Shown in pieces: positions 10,972 to 22,050 of a stretch of 64,000 bases of DNA. Every line of letters starts with the position of its first letter. Within the stretch, counting starts at the first letter, position 1. The DNA is from Hymenopus coronatus (Eukaryota; Arthropoda; Insecta; Mantodea; Hymenopodidae): contig CM060899.1 in NCBI GenBank assembly GCA_030762935.1, forward strand, positions 18,442,501-18,506,500. The letters run 5' to 3'. Under the pieces are notes generated by a model that was given only the letters and a program-made list of their open reading frames with translations, ran no database searches and had not been told where the DNA came from. A program made the position numbers and the translations under genes.

Positions 10972-11168
10972 ACATTTGATATGTTACATTCACATGACTT
11001 TCTATACATTGTTGTAACAAATTATTGTTAAAAAGCATATACCTCTATCTAGTTAATGATAATCGATATAAACATAAGTAGAACTTTTTTAATTACTTGC
11101 TTCCTTGTAAATAGAAGGAAAGTAATGGAATACACTAGGCTGAAATTATTGCAAATCTTTGAAAATCC
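10972..11168 (+). repeat. MRF 5' fragment, stops at SINE B
   Basis: CATTTGATATGTTACATTCA then CATGACTTTC follows the previous copy's GAGAAAGTAAA with no spacer, so it is a head-to-tail junction. It continues to CACTAGGCTGAAATTATTGC and then meets SINE B. Confidence 0.8.
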
Positions 11169-11169
11169 C

Positions 11170-11460
11170 TGTCGCCTTCCGTGGTGTAATGGTTACCATG
11201 CAACTTCATATACCCAAGGTCGCGGGTACAAACCCGGCGGAGGACGGTGCATTTTTTCGGGTGTAAAAATCCTTAGCATGGCTTCCTTCGGAAGGGAAGT
11301 AAACTCGTTGGTCCCTTGTCGTAGATTTACAGCACGTAAGACAAGCCACAAGCCTGACAGAGAGGCTTCTGAGTCAAATAAAGCGGTCTTTCACGCCCAG
11401 TATAGAATAGGACGCTGAGAATCACAGCAGTTACAGAACGTACATAAATAAATAAAAAAA
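11170..11460 (+). mobile_element. SINE B, full copy (tRNA-derived)
   Basis: The tRNA-like head has box-A-like GTGGTGTAATGGTTACCATG and box-B-like GGGTACAAACCC. It is followed by a unique body of ~200 bases and an A-rich tail (TACATAAATAAATAAAAAAA). The head closely matches 42275-42347. It sits between two partial MRF plus copies. Confidence 0.8.
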
Positions 11461-11945
11461 ATATCTGATGTGTTCCATTCACATGACTTTTGTTACAACT
11501 CTATAAGAAAGTATTGATAAAACGCTTATGCTTCTATTTACTTCATGCTAATTGAGAAAAAATTAGCAGAAATAGTCTTATTACTTGCTTCCTTGTAAGT
11601 AGAAGCGAAATAAGGGAGTACCATAGGTTAAAGTGATAGTCAAACGCTGGTTGCTATGTGACTGAGGTTCCTTTGTTTAGATGGACAGGAATTGACAACA
11701 TATATAACATAAATTGTGTGTTTTGAAGTGCTCTACATTTATTGTGTTGTAAGTTGTTCTGCAGCTCTTACGTTCTTGCAAAATTCCGTAAAATTTATCC
11801 AGAATATTCCCAAAAACAAGTCAGGTAAATATCTTTAATATACCATATTTTAATAAAAATCGTTAGAGCCGTTTTTAAGAAAATCAAATTTTTTAAAAAA
11901 AGTTCCATGTAAAGGGTAGTTTAGAGTGGGGGAATTTTTCTCAGA
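11461..11945 (+). repeat. MRF 5' half, left arm of a fold-back pair
   Basis: From ATATCTGATGTGTTCCATTC to the AAAGGGTAGTTTAGAGTGGG block. It then flips abruptly to minus-strand MRF at the same internal point, so the CA site and hairpin end are lost on this side. Confidence 0.85.
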
Positions 11946-12214
11946 ATCGACCCCCAACTACCCTTTGCATGGAACTTTTTTCGAAAATTTTTATTTTCTC
12001 AAAAATGGCTCTAACAATTTTGATTAAAATTTCGAATATTAAAGATATTTACCTGAGAAATAAAATGTATATCTTGAATTTTCTGGGAATAGCCTCTGAA
12101 GAGTAGTTTATTCTGGATGAATTTTATTGAACTTTGAATAACTGCTAAACCGTAAGAGATGGACAAGAACTTATTAAAAAAAAATGTAGAGCACATTAAA
12201 ACACACAATTTATG

Positions 12215-12262
<48 letters not shown>

Positions 12263-12578
12263 TGTAGCGTTCGTCGTTTTTGAGACATTCCTTATTTTTG
12301 GTTTCTGCTATGAAAAACGTATAATTTTCTCATACAGGAACTTGTCAATTCCTATTCATATAATAAAGGAACTTCATTTACATAGCAACGAGCTTTTGAC
12401 TATCACTTTAACCTATGGTTGTCCCTTATTTCGCTTCTACTTACAAGGAAGCGAGTAATAAATCTATTTCTGCTAATTTTTTTCTGATTAGCATAAAGTA
12501 AATAGAAGTATATGCCTTTTAAGAATAATTTGTTCCAGGGATATAGAGAAAGTCATGTGAATAGTACACATCAGATTT
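11946..12578 (-). repeat. MRF 5' half, right arm of a fold-back pair
   Basis: Starts at CGACCCCCAACTACCCTTTG and runs to GTGAATAGTACACATCAGATT. It is complementary to the left arm over most of its length. A TA microsatellite of about 44 bases interrupts it at 12217-12260. Confidence 0.85.
12217..12260. repeat. (TA)n microsatellite inside MRF
   Basis: A pure AT run where other copies read ATTTATGTTATATACATTTT, so it probably expanded from that ATATA seed. Confidence 0.96.
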
Positions 12579-12579
12579 T

Positions 12580-13222
12580 TAAAATGTGGTTACAATGGGA
12601 TAAAACTCCGATTGTTTGCGTGGCTAGGAGTTGACAAATTCCCGTATGAGAAAAGAATAAGTATTTTAAAACTGAGACCAATAACAGGAATATACTAAAA
12701 CGATGAACTCCAGGGAAAAAATGCGTGAAACATAAATTGTGTCCTTGAAGGAGCTCTACACTTCTTGTGCAGTAATGTGTTGTCTATATTTTACAGTTAT
12801 GCAAAATTCCGCAAAATTCATTCAGAATAAAAATGTCTTCAGGGGCTATTCCCAGAAAATTCGAGATATACATTTTATTTTTCATGTGAATATCCTTAAT
12901 ATAAGGTATTTTGATCAAAATCGTTACAGTAATTTATGAGAAAATAAAATTTCGAAAATCTTTCTATGTAAGTGTAGTTGGAGGTGGAGAGATTTTCTTC
13001 AAAAATCTTCCCCTTTGAAGATACGGAACTTAAATACCAAGTGTGTCCACAGACACCACACACACATGGACCTCTTCCTAGAAATGTTTTTTGTTTTGTT
13101 TTTTTTATTCAGGAGGTGCCAAAACAAGTCTTTCCGGTGAAATCTCGGTATCGAGTTTTTTGGTGCAATACAATACCTTCTCTATACTCCATGTACATAG
13201 TACGTGTAGAGAAAGTAAAAAG
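12580..13222 (+). repeat. MRF copy lacking the 5' end
   Basis: Enters near GGAGTTGACAAATTCCCGTA and ends GTACGTGTAGAGAAAGTAAA. The CA site is short (ACCACACACACAT). Confidence 0.85.
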
Positions 13223-13352
13223 GAAGCGAAGTCACGCAATTAAGCCTACAGCCATATATACAGAACTTTTGATAAATAGTACTTTAATGTGTGAACACTT
13301 GGCTGTGTTAGTGACTTTTTCTCTTTATCTATCAATTTATTTAATTTACTAC

Positions 13353-13588
13353 CCCTGGGTAGTGTGGTGGTAGCGTGTCTGCTTCACATTCAAAAGGTCG
13401 TGAGTTCGAATCTCTCTTAGGGTGAGTTACTTGGATAAGGTGTTTTTTTCGGGGTTTTCCCTTATCCTGAGAAGATGAATATCGAGTAGCTTTAAGCTCC
13501 ATGGATCCCGAGACCATTTGAGCATCATTTCACCAATTTCATTCATCGTCCGATATGTCCAAGTAGGTTAAAGGACGTTAAGCTTAAG
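13353..13588 (+). mobile_element. SINE A, full copy with target-site duplication
   Basis: The tRNA-like head has GTGGTGGTAGCGTGTCTGC (box A region) and GAGTTCGAATCTC (box B). A conserved body follows (GGGGTTTTCCCTTATCCTGA, GACCATTTGAGCATCATTTC, TTAAAGGACGTTAA). The 10-base sequence AATTTACTAC is repeated on both sides (13343-13352 and 13589-13598), the expected mark of target-primed insertion. It defines the ends of the family here. Confidence 0.88.
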
Positions 13589-13598
13589 AATTTACTAC

Positions 13599-14531
13599 CT
13601 GATATGTTTGGCATGGTCTGCGGCGTATGAACAACGCCTGTCGGTGATGATTATCAGCTTTGCTTCCACTTAATAACACCTAAAACGTGACCTGCTGGCC
13701 TAATTTTTGTGGAGTCATTGACCCTACATTCTAACTCTGTTCCAATACAACCACTCAAGGTTACGCCTTCCCAATCCGCGGTCTCAGGGAAAATAAGTAC
13801 TTACGCTTTGTGTGTACCACAACCTTCTTGTAAGTACAAAAGCAACTGAAAACACACTACTCTTAATAAACTAAAATTATAAGTCCTCAAATTTAGCAAA
13901 TACTTGTAGGATGATGTCCTTCATTACACATTCTTTAATCACCAACATAAATATCTGCACTTTTACCTCTAATAGCCTGTATATAACCCTAAAAGAATTT
14001 TGAAGCTAGATTGCCGCATGCTCCTTTAAAAATATTCCAATTTTACTCCGTGCCGATCCAGTTCCCATCTGTTTAATTGCAGATTCTTGGTGCCGTAAGC
14101 CACCAACAGAGTTTCGGAATACCACAAAGGAACTAAGTTTTGCTGCCGGTCTCGTCGCACCTAGTGTAGTAAAACAGAAGAATGCCGCTCTTGGGACCAG
14201 GAAACACTCGCTTCACGAACTTCGATATTTCCAATGGAACAGCAGGGGACCCAAATTGTTAGGTAAACCTGCCTCGACTCGACATTAAAACAGTTTCCAG
14301 CTGAATTTTTAAACTAAAATAAAGATTTAATAAAACGCCGCATTAATAAATATTTATGATACAAAAATTAAAAACCAAATTTTACTTGTATCATGCGAGC
14401 ACAATCAATTTCTTTGAACATGCATGACGTACACTCCTTTAATTTTCTCTACTAATATTAGTAAGTAGAGGAATCAATGTCCACGTAAGATATCACAGGA
14501 TACATTTTTTACGGTCCTCTGAACTTAAAAA
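13599..14531. other. No recognised gene or repeat
   Basis: About 930 bases. I see no open frame above background, no tRNA-like fold and no MRF block. It may be unique host DNA or an old unrecognised repeat. Confidence 0.4.
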
Positions 14532-14910
14532 AATCTTATGTATTACAATCTCATGGCTTTCTCTATATCTCTGTAACAAAGCATTGTTAAAAAGGGTTTT
14601 TTTTTCTTTTCTTTTGGTAATTTAACGTCCTTTCACTTAGTTCGTGTTATCGGACGATAAATGAAATTGGTGAAATGATGCTCAAATGATCTCGCGGTCC
14701 ACGGACCTTAAAGGGAAAACCCCGAAAAAAAACTTATCCAGGAAACTCACCCTAAGAGAAATTCGAACTCATGACCTTTTGAATGTGAGGCAGACACGCT
14801 ACCACCACACTACCCAGGCGGGAAAAAAGCTTGTTCTTCCCGTTTATCAAGATAAACGTTAACAGAAATTGTCTTTATTACTTGATCCCTTGTAAGTAGA
14901 AGGGTGAAAG
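14532..14910 (+). repeat. MRF 5' end interrupted by SINE A
   Basis: 14532-14595 carries ATCTTATGTATTACAATCTC then ATGGCTTTCTC. After the SINE, 14823-14910 resumes at AAGCTTGTTCTTCC and GTCTTTATTACTTGATCCCT. The break falls in the MRF block TTGTTAAAAAGCTTATGCTTC. Confidence 0.78.
14596..14822 (-). mobile_element. SINE A, full copy inside MRF
   Basis: Minus orientation, with the head at the right end (complement of CCTGGGTAGTGTGGTGGTAG at about 14797-14816) and box B near 14759-14771. The tail at the left is A-rich with an AAAAG motif (reads TTTTTTTCTTTTCTTTT on plus). It resembles the copy at 13353 across its whole length. Confidence 0.87.
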
Positions 14911-14944
14911 TTTATTTTTGTCCTCTAGCTGTTCGGCAAAAAAA

Positions 14945-15647
14945 CCTTTTATTCAAAACATTAATCTGTTACCTATATCATGCTAATCCAGTAAAAACAT
15001 AAGCAGAATTAGTGTAATTATAAGCTCCTTGTAAGTAGAAGGGAAATAAGAAAATGCAATAGCCATAGTCTTGTTCTTTAAAAGCCGATCGCGATGTGAG
15101 GCTTTGCTTTCCAGGAGCAAGCAAACGAGAAACGAGACAAAAGAAGTGTTTCCGTTTGTGAAAAAAAAAACCTGCATATGACATAAATTATGTGTGTTTA
15201 TGAGATCTACATTTTTTGTGTTGTAAGTTTTTGTATAACTCTTACGGTTTGCCAGTTATTCAAAAGTCATCCAGAATGAAGTGGTCTTCAAAAGCTATTG
15301 CCAGAAAATCCAAGATGTGCATTTTAATATCTAAAATATACGCACCTTTGAGAAACTCAAGATTTTTGAAAAATGCTTCATGTAAAGGTAGTTGGGGGAG
15401 ATTTTCTTAAAAGTCTTTGTGACGCATCTTTGGAAGATACCAAACTTAAATAAGAAGACACACACACATACACACACACACCATAAAAATAGACATACAC
15501 GGACATGATTCTAAAAAAAATTTTCTTTGTATTTAAGGGGTATGGAAATGTATTTCCAGTGAAATTTCGGTATCGAATTTTTAGGTGTAATACAATAATG
15601 TCTCTATACACTATGTACATAGTACGTGTAGAGAAAGCAAAAAGTAC
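14945..15647 (+). repeat. MRF copy, diverged, 5' end trimmed
   Basis: From about AAAACCTTTTATTCAAAACA to ACGTGTAGAGAAAGCAAAAA. The CA site is imperfect (ACACACACACATACACACACACAC). The hairpin end with ACTATGTACATAGT is intact. Confidence 0.85.
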
Positions 15648-15763
15648 TTTTAGAAAAAATGTGTATCCGTGTGTCAATGAATAAAACAATTTCAACAAAT
15701 TCAAATACTTAAGCATCACTTTGCAAACAAGCGCATCATTCAGTATACTCATACAGGAAAGAA

Positions 15764-16040
15764 GACCTCGCAGTGATCGAGTGATCAGACCATTCGCCTC
15801 TCACCTAGACGGCCCGGGTTCATCCCAAGCGACCGCATGTGAGATTTGTGGTGGACAAACCGGCGCAGGGGCGGGTTTTCTCTGGGTTCTGTGGTTTGTC
15901 CGCCATCACATTCCACCGGGGCTCCATCTTCATGTATCATCTGTGTCATCGTCTGCGGTGTCAGAGCAGTAAAAGCGGGCGTTAAACACTACCAAAAAAA
16001 AACACTAACAAAAAAGAAAAGAAAAAAAAACACAGAAAAG
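15764..16040 (+). mobile_element. SINE C, full copy (tRNA-derived)
   Basis: tRNA-like head (GATCGAGTGATCAGACC; box-B-like GGGTTCATCCC), then a body with TTTTCTCTGGGTTCTG, CCGCCATCACATTCCACCGG, GCGGGCGTTAAACACTACC and a long A-rich tail. Two other copies lie at 19255-19442 and 30916-31145. Confidence 0.85.
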
Positions 16041-16155
16041 AACTACAGCAGCTATCAGAGCAATGTGCAAATTCCGTTCTCTTTGCATGATCAAGTATAA
16101 AATAAAACAAAAATGAATGAAAAAAACAAAGTATTTTAAAATTGTCACAAAAAAA

Positions 16156-16863
16156 AAATCTGATGTGTTCCATTCACATGACTTTCTCTATATCTTCAAC
16201 AAATTACTGTTAAAAGCTTATACTTCTATTTACTTCATGCAAATCGAGAACAAATTAGCAGAAATAGTCTTATTACTTGCTTCCTCATAAGTAGAAGCTA
16301 AATAAGGGAGTATCATAGGTTAAAGTGATAGTCAAAAGCTGGTTGCTATGTGACTGAAGTTTCTTTGTTTGTATACACATGAGTTGACAAATTCCTGTAC
16401 GAGAAAAGTACGAGAAAAGTTTTCAAAGCTGGAACTAAAAATATCTTCAAAACGATCAACTCCACGAAAAAAATTATATAACATAAATTGTGTGTTTTAA
16501 TGTAATATACATTTTTGTGTGGGAAGTTTTTGTCTATCTCTTACGGTTTAGCAGTTATGCAAAATTCCGCAAAATTCATACAGAATTAAGTAGTCTTCAG
16601 AGGCTATTCCCAGAAAATACAACATATACATTTTATTTTGCAGGTGTATATCTTTAATATACGATATTTTAATCCAAATCGTTAGAGCCTTTTTTGAGAA
16701 AATCAAAATTTTCGTAAAAAAGTTACATGTAATGGGTAGCTTGGGGTGGGGGGATTTTCTTGAAAATCTTCGTGTCACATCCTTGGAAGATACCAAAATT
16801 AAATATAAAGTTTGGTATTTAACGGTCTTTTCGTTTTTGATCTATGCTACCCACAGACATGCA

Positions 16864-16905
<42 letters not shown>

Positions 16906-17073
16906 CACATACACACACCGCACATACACGCAGCTTTTTCTAAAACTGCTTTCTTTGGATTCAGGGGGATTCAAAACATGTATTTCCGGTGAAATCTCGA
17001 TATTAAAATTTTTGGGTGGAATGCAATACCTTAGCTATAAACTATGTACATAGTACGTGTACAGAAAGTAAAA
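16156..17073 (+). repeat. MRF full-length copy, subfamily A
   Basis: From AAATCTGATGTGTTCCATTC to ACGTGTACAGAAAGTAAAAA, about 918 bases. A CA run sits at 16866-16900. It joins the next copy head to tail with no spacer. A good reference copy for the family. Confidence 0.93.
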
Positions 17074-17981
17074 ATCTGACGTGTTGCACTCACATGACTT
17101 TCTCTAGCCGTTTTACAAACTTCTTACATAAGGTTCTTCTTCTTTCTGCACCTTGCTAATCGTGGTACTCATTAGCACAATGTTCTTATTATTTAGTTCC
17201 GTATAAATAGGAAGAAAATAAGGGAATACACTAGGCTAAACCAATAGTCAAATGTTTTAAAAGCTGTCGTTATGCGATTGTCATTAAAAATCGTTTCTTT
17301 TCTTGGCCAGGAGTAGAACAAAAGAAAAACGGACACTCCCGTCTGAGAAAAGTATAAGTACTTCACAACTGAAACCAATAACAATAAATACCTCGAAAAC
17401 GGTAAGCTCCACGAGAAAAATGTATATGCCATAACTTGTGTATTTTAACAAGACCTAAATTTTTTGTATAGCAAGTTTTTGTCTATCTCTTATGGTTTAC
17501 TAGTTATGCCAAATGAAGCAAAATTCATCAGGAATAAACAGGTCTTCAGAAGCTATTCCCAGAAAATTCAAGATATACATTTTATTTGTTAGGTAAATAT
17601 ATATAATACACGATATTTTAATCAAAATCGTTTGAGCCATTCTTAAAAAAATCAAAATTTTCGAAAATAGTTCTATGTAAAGGATGGTTTGGGGTGGAAG
17701 CTTTTTCTCAAAATCTTCGTGTCGCATCCCTGGAAGATACTGAACTTAAATACCAAGTTTGGTATTTCAGCTACTTTTCGTTTGTGAGTTATCGTGTCCA
17801 AAGACACACGGACACACACACACACACACACCGGATCTTTTTCTGGAAATGCTTTTTTTTTTTGTATTCAGGGGGTCCTAAAACATGTATTTCCGGTGAA
17901 ATCTCTGTATCGAATTTTTCGGTGGAATACAATACTTCTCTATCCCTATGTACATTGTACATACGGGGCTAGAGAAAGTAA
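17074..17981 (+). repeat. MRF full-length copy, subfamily B
   Basis: From TCTGACGTGTTGCACTCACA to GGGCTAGAGAAAGTAAAAAG, about 908 bases. Subfamily B markers are CTAGCCGTTTTACAAACTTC and GGCCAGGAGTAGAAC. The hairpin reads CTATCCCTATGTACATTGTA then CATACGGGGCTAG. Confidence 0.93.
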
Positions 17982-18398
17982 AAAGGAATATCTTGGAAAC
18001 TAAAAAAGTAAGTTGTGTGTTTTAACGAGATCTACATTTTTATTTCCCTACACGTAGTATGAACATAGTGTATAAGGAAGGTATTGCATTCCACCCAAAA
18101 TTTTATAACGAAAATATATGTTTTTGGGTCCAAAAAGCATTCTTAGAAAAAGGTCCATGTGTGTGTCCGTGTATCGTGAACACGATAACTCAAATACGAA
18201 TAGGTAAAATACCAAACTTGGTGTTTAAGTTTAGTATCTACCAGGGATGGAACACGAAGATTTTTTAGAAAAACCCCACCCCAAACTTCATGGAAAAAAT
18301 TCGAAAATTTTATTCTCTCGAAAATGTATCTAACAATAATCATACCATACATTAAAGATATTTATATGGCAAATAAAATCTTGAATTTTCTGGGGAGT
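17982..18398. repeat. Two opposed MRF pieces
   Basis: 17982-18040 is a plus-orientation central scrap (AATATCTTGGAAACTAAAAA, TGTTTTAACGAGATCTAC). 18041-18398 is minus orientation from the hairpin (CCTACACGTAGTATGAACAT) to CAAATAAAATCTTGAATTTT, then stops. Confidence 0.8.
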
Positions 18399-18505
18399 GA
18401 AATTGTCATACCACTAAGTTAATAGATCCCACAATTAGAGCAAAAATCCAATTCTCACTTTGGATACAATATAAATACATATGTGTATATTTATAAAATA
18501 AAATA

Positions 18506-19030
18506 ATACTTTCTCTACACGCACTATATACATAGTTTATTTAGTGTACTCCAACCAAAAATTATATATGGAAATTTCATGGGTAATGGACATCTTAGGG
18601 TACCCTTGTATCCAAAAAAAACATTCTTAGAAAAAGGTCAGTGTGCTTGTGTGTGTGTGAACAGGATAACTCAAAAACGATTAGTCGGTAAAATACCTGG
18701 TATATAAGTTTAGTACCTTCCAAGGATCTTGTTGAAGATTTTGAGGAAAATCCCCCCACCCCAAACTAAGAATAAGTTTAAAAAGTTTCGATAATTTTGA
18801 TTTGCTCTAAAATGGCTCTAACGATTTTGACTAAAATACCTTATACTAAAGATATTTATAGAGCAAATATAATGTATATCTTGAACCCTCTAGTAATGCC
18901 CTCTGAAGGCCTCTTTCTTCTGATTTTGTATAACTCTTAAACAGCAAGAGATAGACAAAAGTTTACTACACAAAAAATGTAGATCTCGTTAAAACATACA
19001 ATCTATCAAACATTTTTAAAATATCCCTTG
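18506..19030 (-). repeat. MRF copy, hairpin side, interrupted by nested SINEs
   Basis: From ATACTTTCTCTACACGCACT to the block ATATCCCTTGTTTTGTA. The copy resumes at 19459 with TTTGTTATTGTTTTCAGTTT, so the intervening SINEs inserted into it. Confidence 0.85.
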
Positions 19031-19254
19031 TTTTGTAGCATAACGGCCTTTAACCTTGTTAGTCATATCGGTGGTCGATGAATGACATTGATAAATTGAT
19101 ACTCAAATGATGTTGGGGTCCATGAGGCTTAAAGTCACTCGACGTTCGTCTTCTCAAAATAAGGGGGAAAAGAATCCTTATCCGGGTAACTCACTCTAAG
19201 CGAGATTGGAACTCAGGACCTGTTGAATGTGAGGCAGACACGTTACCGCCACAA
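19031..19254 (-). mobile_element. SINE A, interrupted by SINE C
   Basis: A minus-orientation body (GATACTCAAATGATGTTGGGG, CTCACTCTAAGCGAGATTGG) and head up to GACACGTTACCGCCACAAA. The last head bases (CCACAAATCCCAGGCGG) reappear at 19443-19458, after SINE C. Confidence 0.87.
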
Positions 19255-19442
19255 AGGGCCGCGCCGTGGCCGAGTGGATAAAGCGGCGCTGTGGCGCGTT
19301 TTCTCCGGGTACTCCGGTTTCCCCCGCCATCGCATTCCACCGGTGCTCCATCATGATTCATGTATCATCAGTGTCAGCACCTGCGGTGCCATCAGTAGTT
19401 ATAGCGGGCGTTAAACACTACAAAAAAACAAAACAAAAGAAA
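19255..19442 (+). mobile_element. SINE C inserted in SINE A, internally deleted
   Basis: It begins GGGCCGCGCCGTGGCCGAGTGG, matches the SINE C body (CCGCCATCGCATTCCACCGG, GCGGGCGTTAAACACTAC) and ends in an A-rich tail. The bases CCACAAA occur on both sides, a short target duplication. Compared with the other copies it lacks about 75 bases, including box B, so it was probably damaged after insertion. Confidence 0.87.
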
Positions 19443-19458
19443 CACCACAAATCCCAGG

Positions 19459-19655
19459 CGGACTTCTTTGTTATTGTTTTCAGTTTTAAAATGTTTAAGC
19501 TATTCTCGTACATGAATTTGTCAATTCATGGCAAGATTAGCTTTTACACGATTTGACTATCGCTTTAGCCTAGTATATTCCCTTATTTCCCTTCTACTTA
19601 TAAAGAACTAAGTAATTATACCACATCTACTAATGCATATCTCGATTAGAGGTAG
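19459..19655 (-). repeat. MRF 5' third, continuation of 18506-19030
   Basis: TTTGTTATTGTTTTCAGTTT through GACTATCGCTTTAGCCTAGT and CTACTTATAAAGAACTAAGT. It completes the copy split by SINE A plus SINE C. Confidence 0.83.
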
Positions 19656-19659
19656 AAAA

Positions 19660-19909
19660 ATAATCTGTGTGCCATTCATATGACTTTCCCTACATCTCTG
19701 TAACAAATTGTTTTAAAAAGTTTATGCTTCATGCTAATCCAGATAAAATTAGCAGAAATAGTCTTATCACTTAGCTCCTAGTAAGTAGGAACGAAATAAG
19801 GGAGTAGTATGGGCTAAAGTTAAAGTCAAAAGCTGGATGCTATGAGACTGAAGTTCCTTTGTTTGTAAGAACAGGAGTTGAAAAATTCGCGTATGAGAAA
19901 GTTATACAT
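19660..19909 (+). repeat. MRF 5' third
   Basis: ATAATCTGTGTGCCATTCAT then ATGACTTTCCCTAC to CGCGTATGAGAAAGTTATAC. It is cut by the next, inverted copy. Confidence 0.85.
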
Positions 19910-20703
19910 TTTTACTTTCTTTACACATACTATGTACATAGTGTATAGAGAAAGTATTGTAATGAACCCAAAAATTCCATACCGATATTTCACATGTTTT
20001 GGTCCCCCTGAACCCAAAAAAAAAGCATTTTTAGAAACAGGTCCGTGTGTGTGTGTGTGCATATGTTAGTGTCTGTGGACAGCATAGCTTAAAAACGAAA
20101 AGACTGTTAAATACCAAACTTGGTATTTAAGTTTGGTACCTTCCAAGGATGCGACACGCAGATTTTCAAGAAAATTCCTCACCCCCAACTACTCTTTGCA
20201 TGGAACATTTTTCGATAATTTTAATTTTTTTAAAAATGTCTCTAATAATTTTGATTAAAATATCGTGTTTTAAAGATATTTACCTGACAAATAAAATGTA
20301 TGTTTAGAATGCTCTGGGCATAGTCTCTGAAGACTACTTTATTCTGGATGAATTTTGAGGAATTTCGCATAACTGCTAAGCCGTAAGAGATGGACAAAAA
20401 CATAGCACACCATAAACTTTAAAACACACAATTTGTTTTCGGCAGTTGATCGTTTTTGAGAAATTCCTTATTTTTGGTTTCAGCCTTGAAAAACTTGTAC
20501 TTTTCTCATACGGGAATTTGTTAACTCCTTTCCATACAAAGGAACTTCAGTCACATAGCAACCAGCATTTGACTATTTTTTTAACCGATTATTTCTGCTA
20601 ATTTTTTCTCGATTGGATGAAGTAAATATTAGCATAAGCTTTTTAACAATAATTTGTTGCAGAGATGTAGAGAAAGTCATGTGAATAGATATCAGATTTT
20701 TTA
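19910..20703 (-). repeat. MRF copy, both ends present
   Basis: From TTTACTTTCTTTACACATAC to GTCATGTGAATAGATATCAG then ATTTTTT. It carries the GTGTGTGTGTG site and the perfect palindrome arms AAATACCAA/TTGGTATTT at about 20110-20130. Confidence 0.9.
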
Positions 20704-21158
20704 AAGCTGAAACCAATAACAAGGAGTATCCCAAAAAAGATCAACTCCACCAATAAAAATGTGTATAACATAAATTTTGAGTTTTAACAAGCTGTACATT
20801 TTCTGTTTTGTAAGTTTTTGTCTATCTCTTACGGTTTGCCAGTTATACAAAATCCCGAAAAATTCATCCAAAATAAAGCAGTTTTCAGAGGCTATTCCCA
20901 AAAAAATTCAAGATGTCATTTTATTTCCAGGTACATATTTTTAATATACAATATTTTAATCAAAATTGTTAGAGCTGCTTTTGAGAAAATTAAAGTTTCA
21001 AAAATTTTTCCATGTAAAGGGTAGTGGAGATGGGGGATTTTCTTGAAAATCTTCGAGGCACATTCTTGGAATATACTTAACTTAAGCACCAAGTTTGGTA
21101 TTTAGCGGACTTTTCGTTTTCCACACGCACACACTTGGACCTTTTTCCAAAAAGTCTT
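20704..21158 (+). repeat. MRF central part
   Basis: From AAAGCTGAAACCAATAACAA to the CA-site neighbourhood (ACACGCACACACTTGGACC). Both termini are missing. Confidence 0.83.
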
Positions 21159-22050
21159 TATTACTTTATCTATATATGGAGGAAGTATTGTATTCCACCT
21201 AAAAATTTGATAAAGAGATTTCAGCGGAAATAAATGTCTTAGGACACCCTGAATCAAAAAAAAAAAAATTCAGAAAAAGGTTCCGTATGTGTTTGTTTAT
21301 GTGTTTTATGTGTGTGTGCCTGTGGGCAACATAGCTCAAAAACGAAAGTACTGCTATATACCAAACTTGGTATTTTGGTTTAGTATCTTTCAAGAATGCA
21401 ACACGAAGATTTTCAAGAAAATTCCCCCAATACAAACTACCCTTTACATGAAAAAAATTTCGAAAATTTTGATTTTCTCAAAAATGGCTCTAATAATTTT
21501 GATTAAAATCCCGTATACTAATGATATTTACATCTCAAATAACATGTATATCTTGAATGTTTTGGGAAAAGCCATTGAAGACTTCTTTATTCCTAATGAA
21601 TTTTTCCGAATTTTGTTAACTGCTAAACTGTAAGAAACAGACAAGAACTTACTTCACAGAAATGTAGATCTCGTCAAAATACACAATTTATGTCCTTTAC
21701 GTTTTTGTTGTGGATGTGACCGTTTCCGAGATATTACTTGTTATTGGTTTTAATTATGAAGTACTTACACATTTCTTAGTCACGAAGTGTCCATTTTTCT
21801 TTTTCTTTTCTACTCTTGGCCAAACATAGAAACGATATGCAATGACAATCCCATAGCTTTTAAAACATTTGACTATCGCTTTATCATAGCGCATTCCTTT
21901 AGTTCCCTTCTACTATAAAGAATTAAGTAATAAGAACATTCTACTGATGTTTATCTCGATTAGCATTGTGTAGAAAGAAGAATAACCTTTTTAAAAAGTT
22001 TGTAGAGCAGCCAGAGAAAGTCATGTGAGTGTAAGACGTCAGATTCTGTT
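21159..22050 (-). repeat. MRF copy, subfamily B, damaged hairpin
   Basis: It starts near ACTTTATCTATATATGGAGG, a degraded hairpin end, and ends GTGAGTGTAAGACGTCAGAT. The B marker is degraded (CTACTCTTGGCC). Confidence 0.87.

Noticed and set aside
10671..10979. Open frames with long THTHTH or CVCVCV runs as protein-coding genes
   Set aside because: They are translations of the CA/GT microsatellite inside MRF and flanking repeat sequence; both strands are open and no family match is apparent.
11170..11245. Functional tRNA genes at SINE heads (here, and at 13353, 19255, 42275, 44771)
   Set aside because: Box A and B signals are present, but the acceptor ends do not pair convincingly and each head continues into a shared repeat body with an A-rich tail, so these are SINEs.
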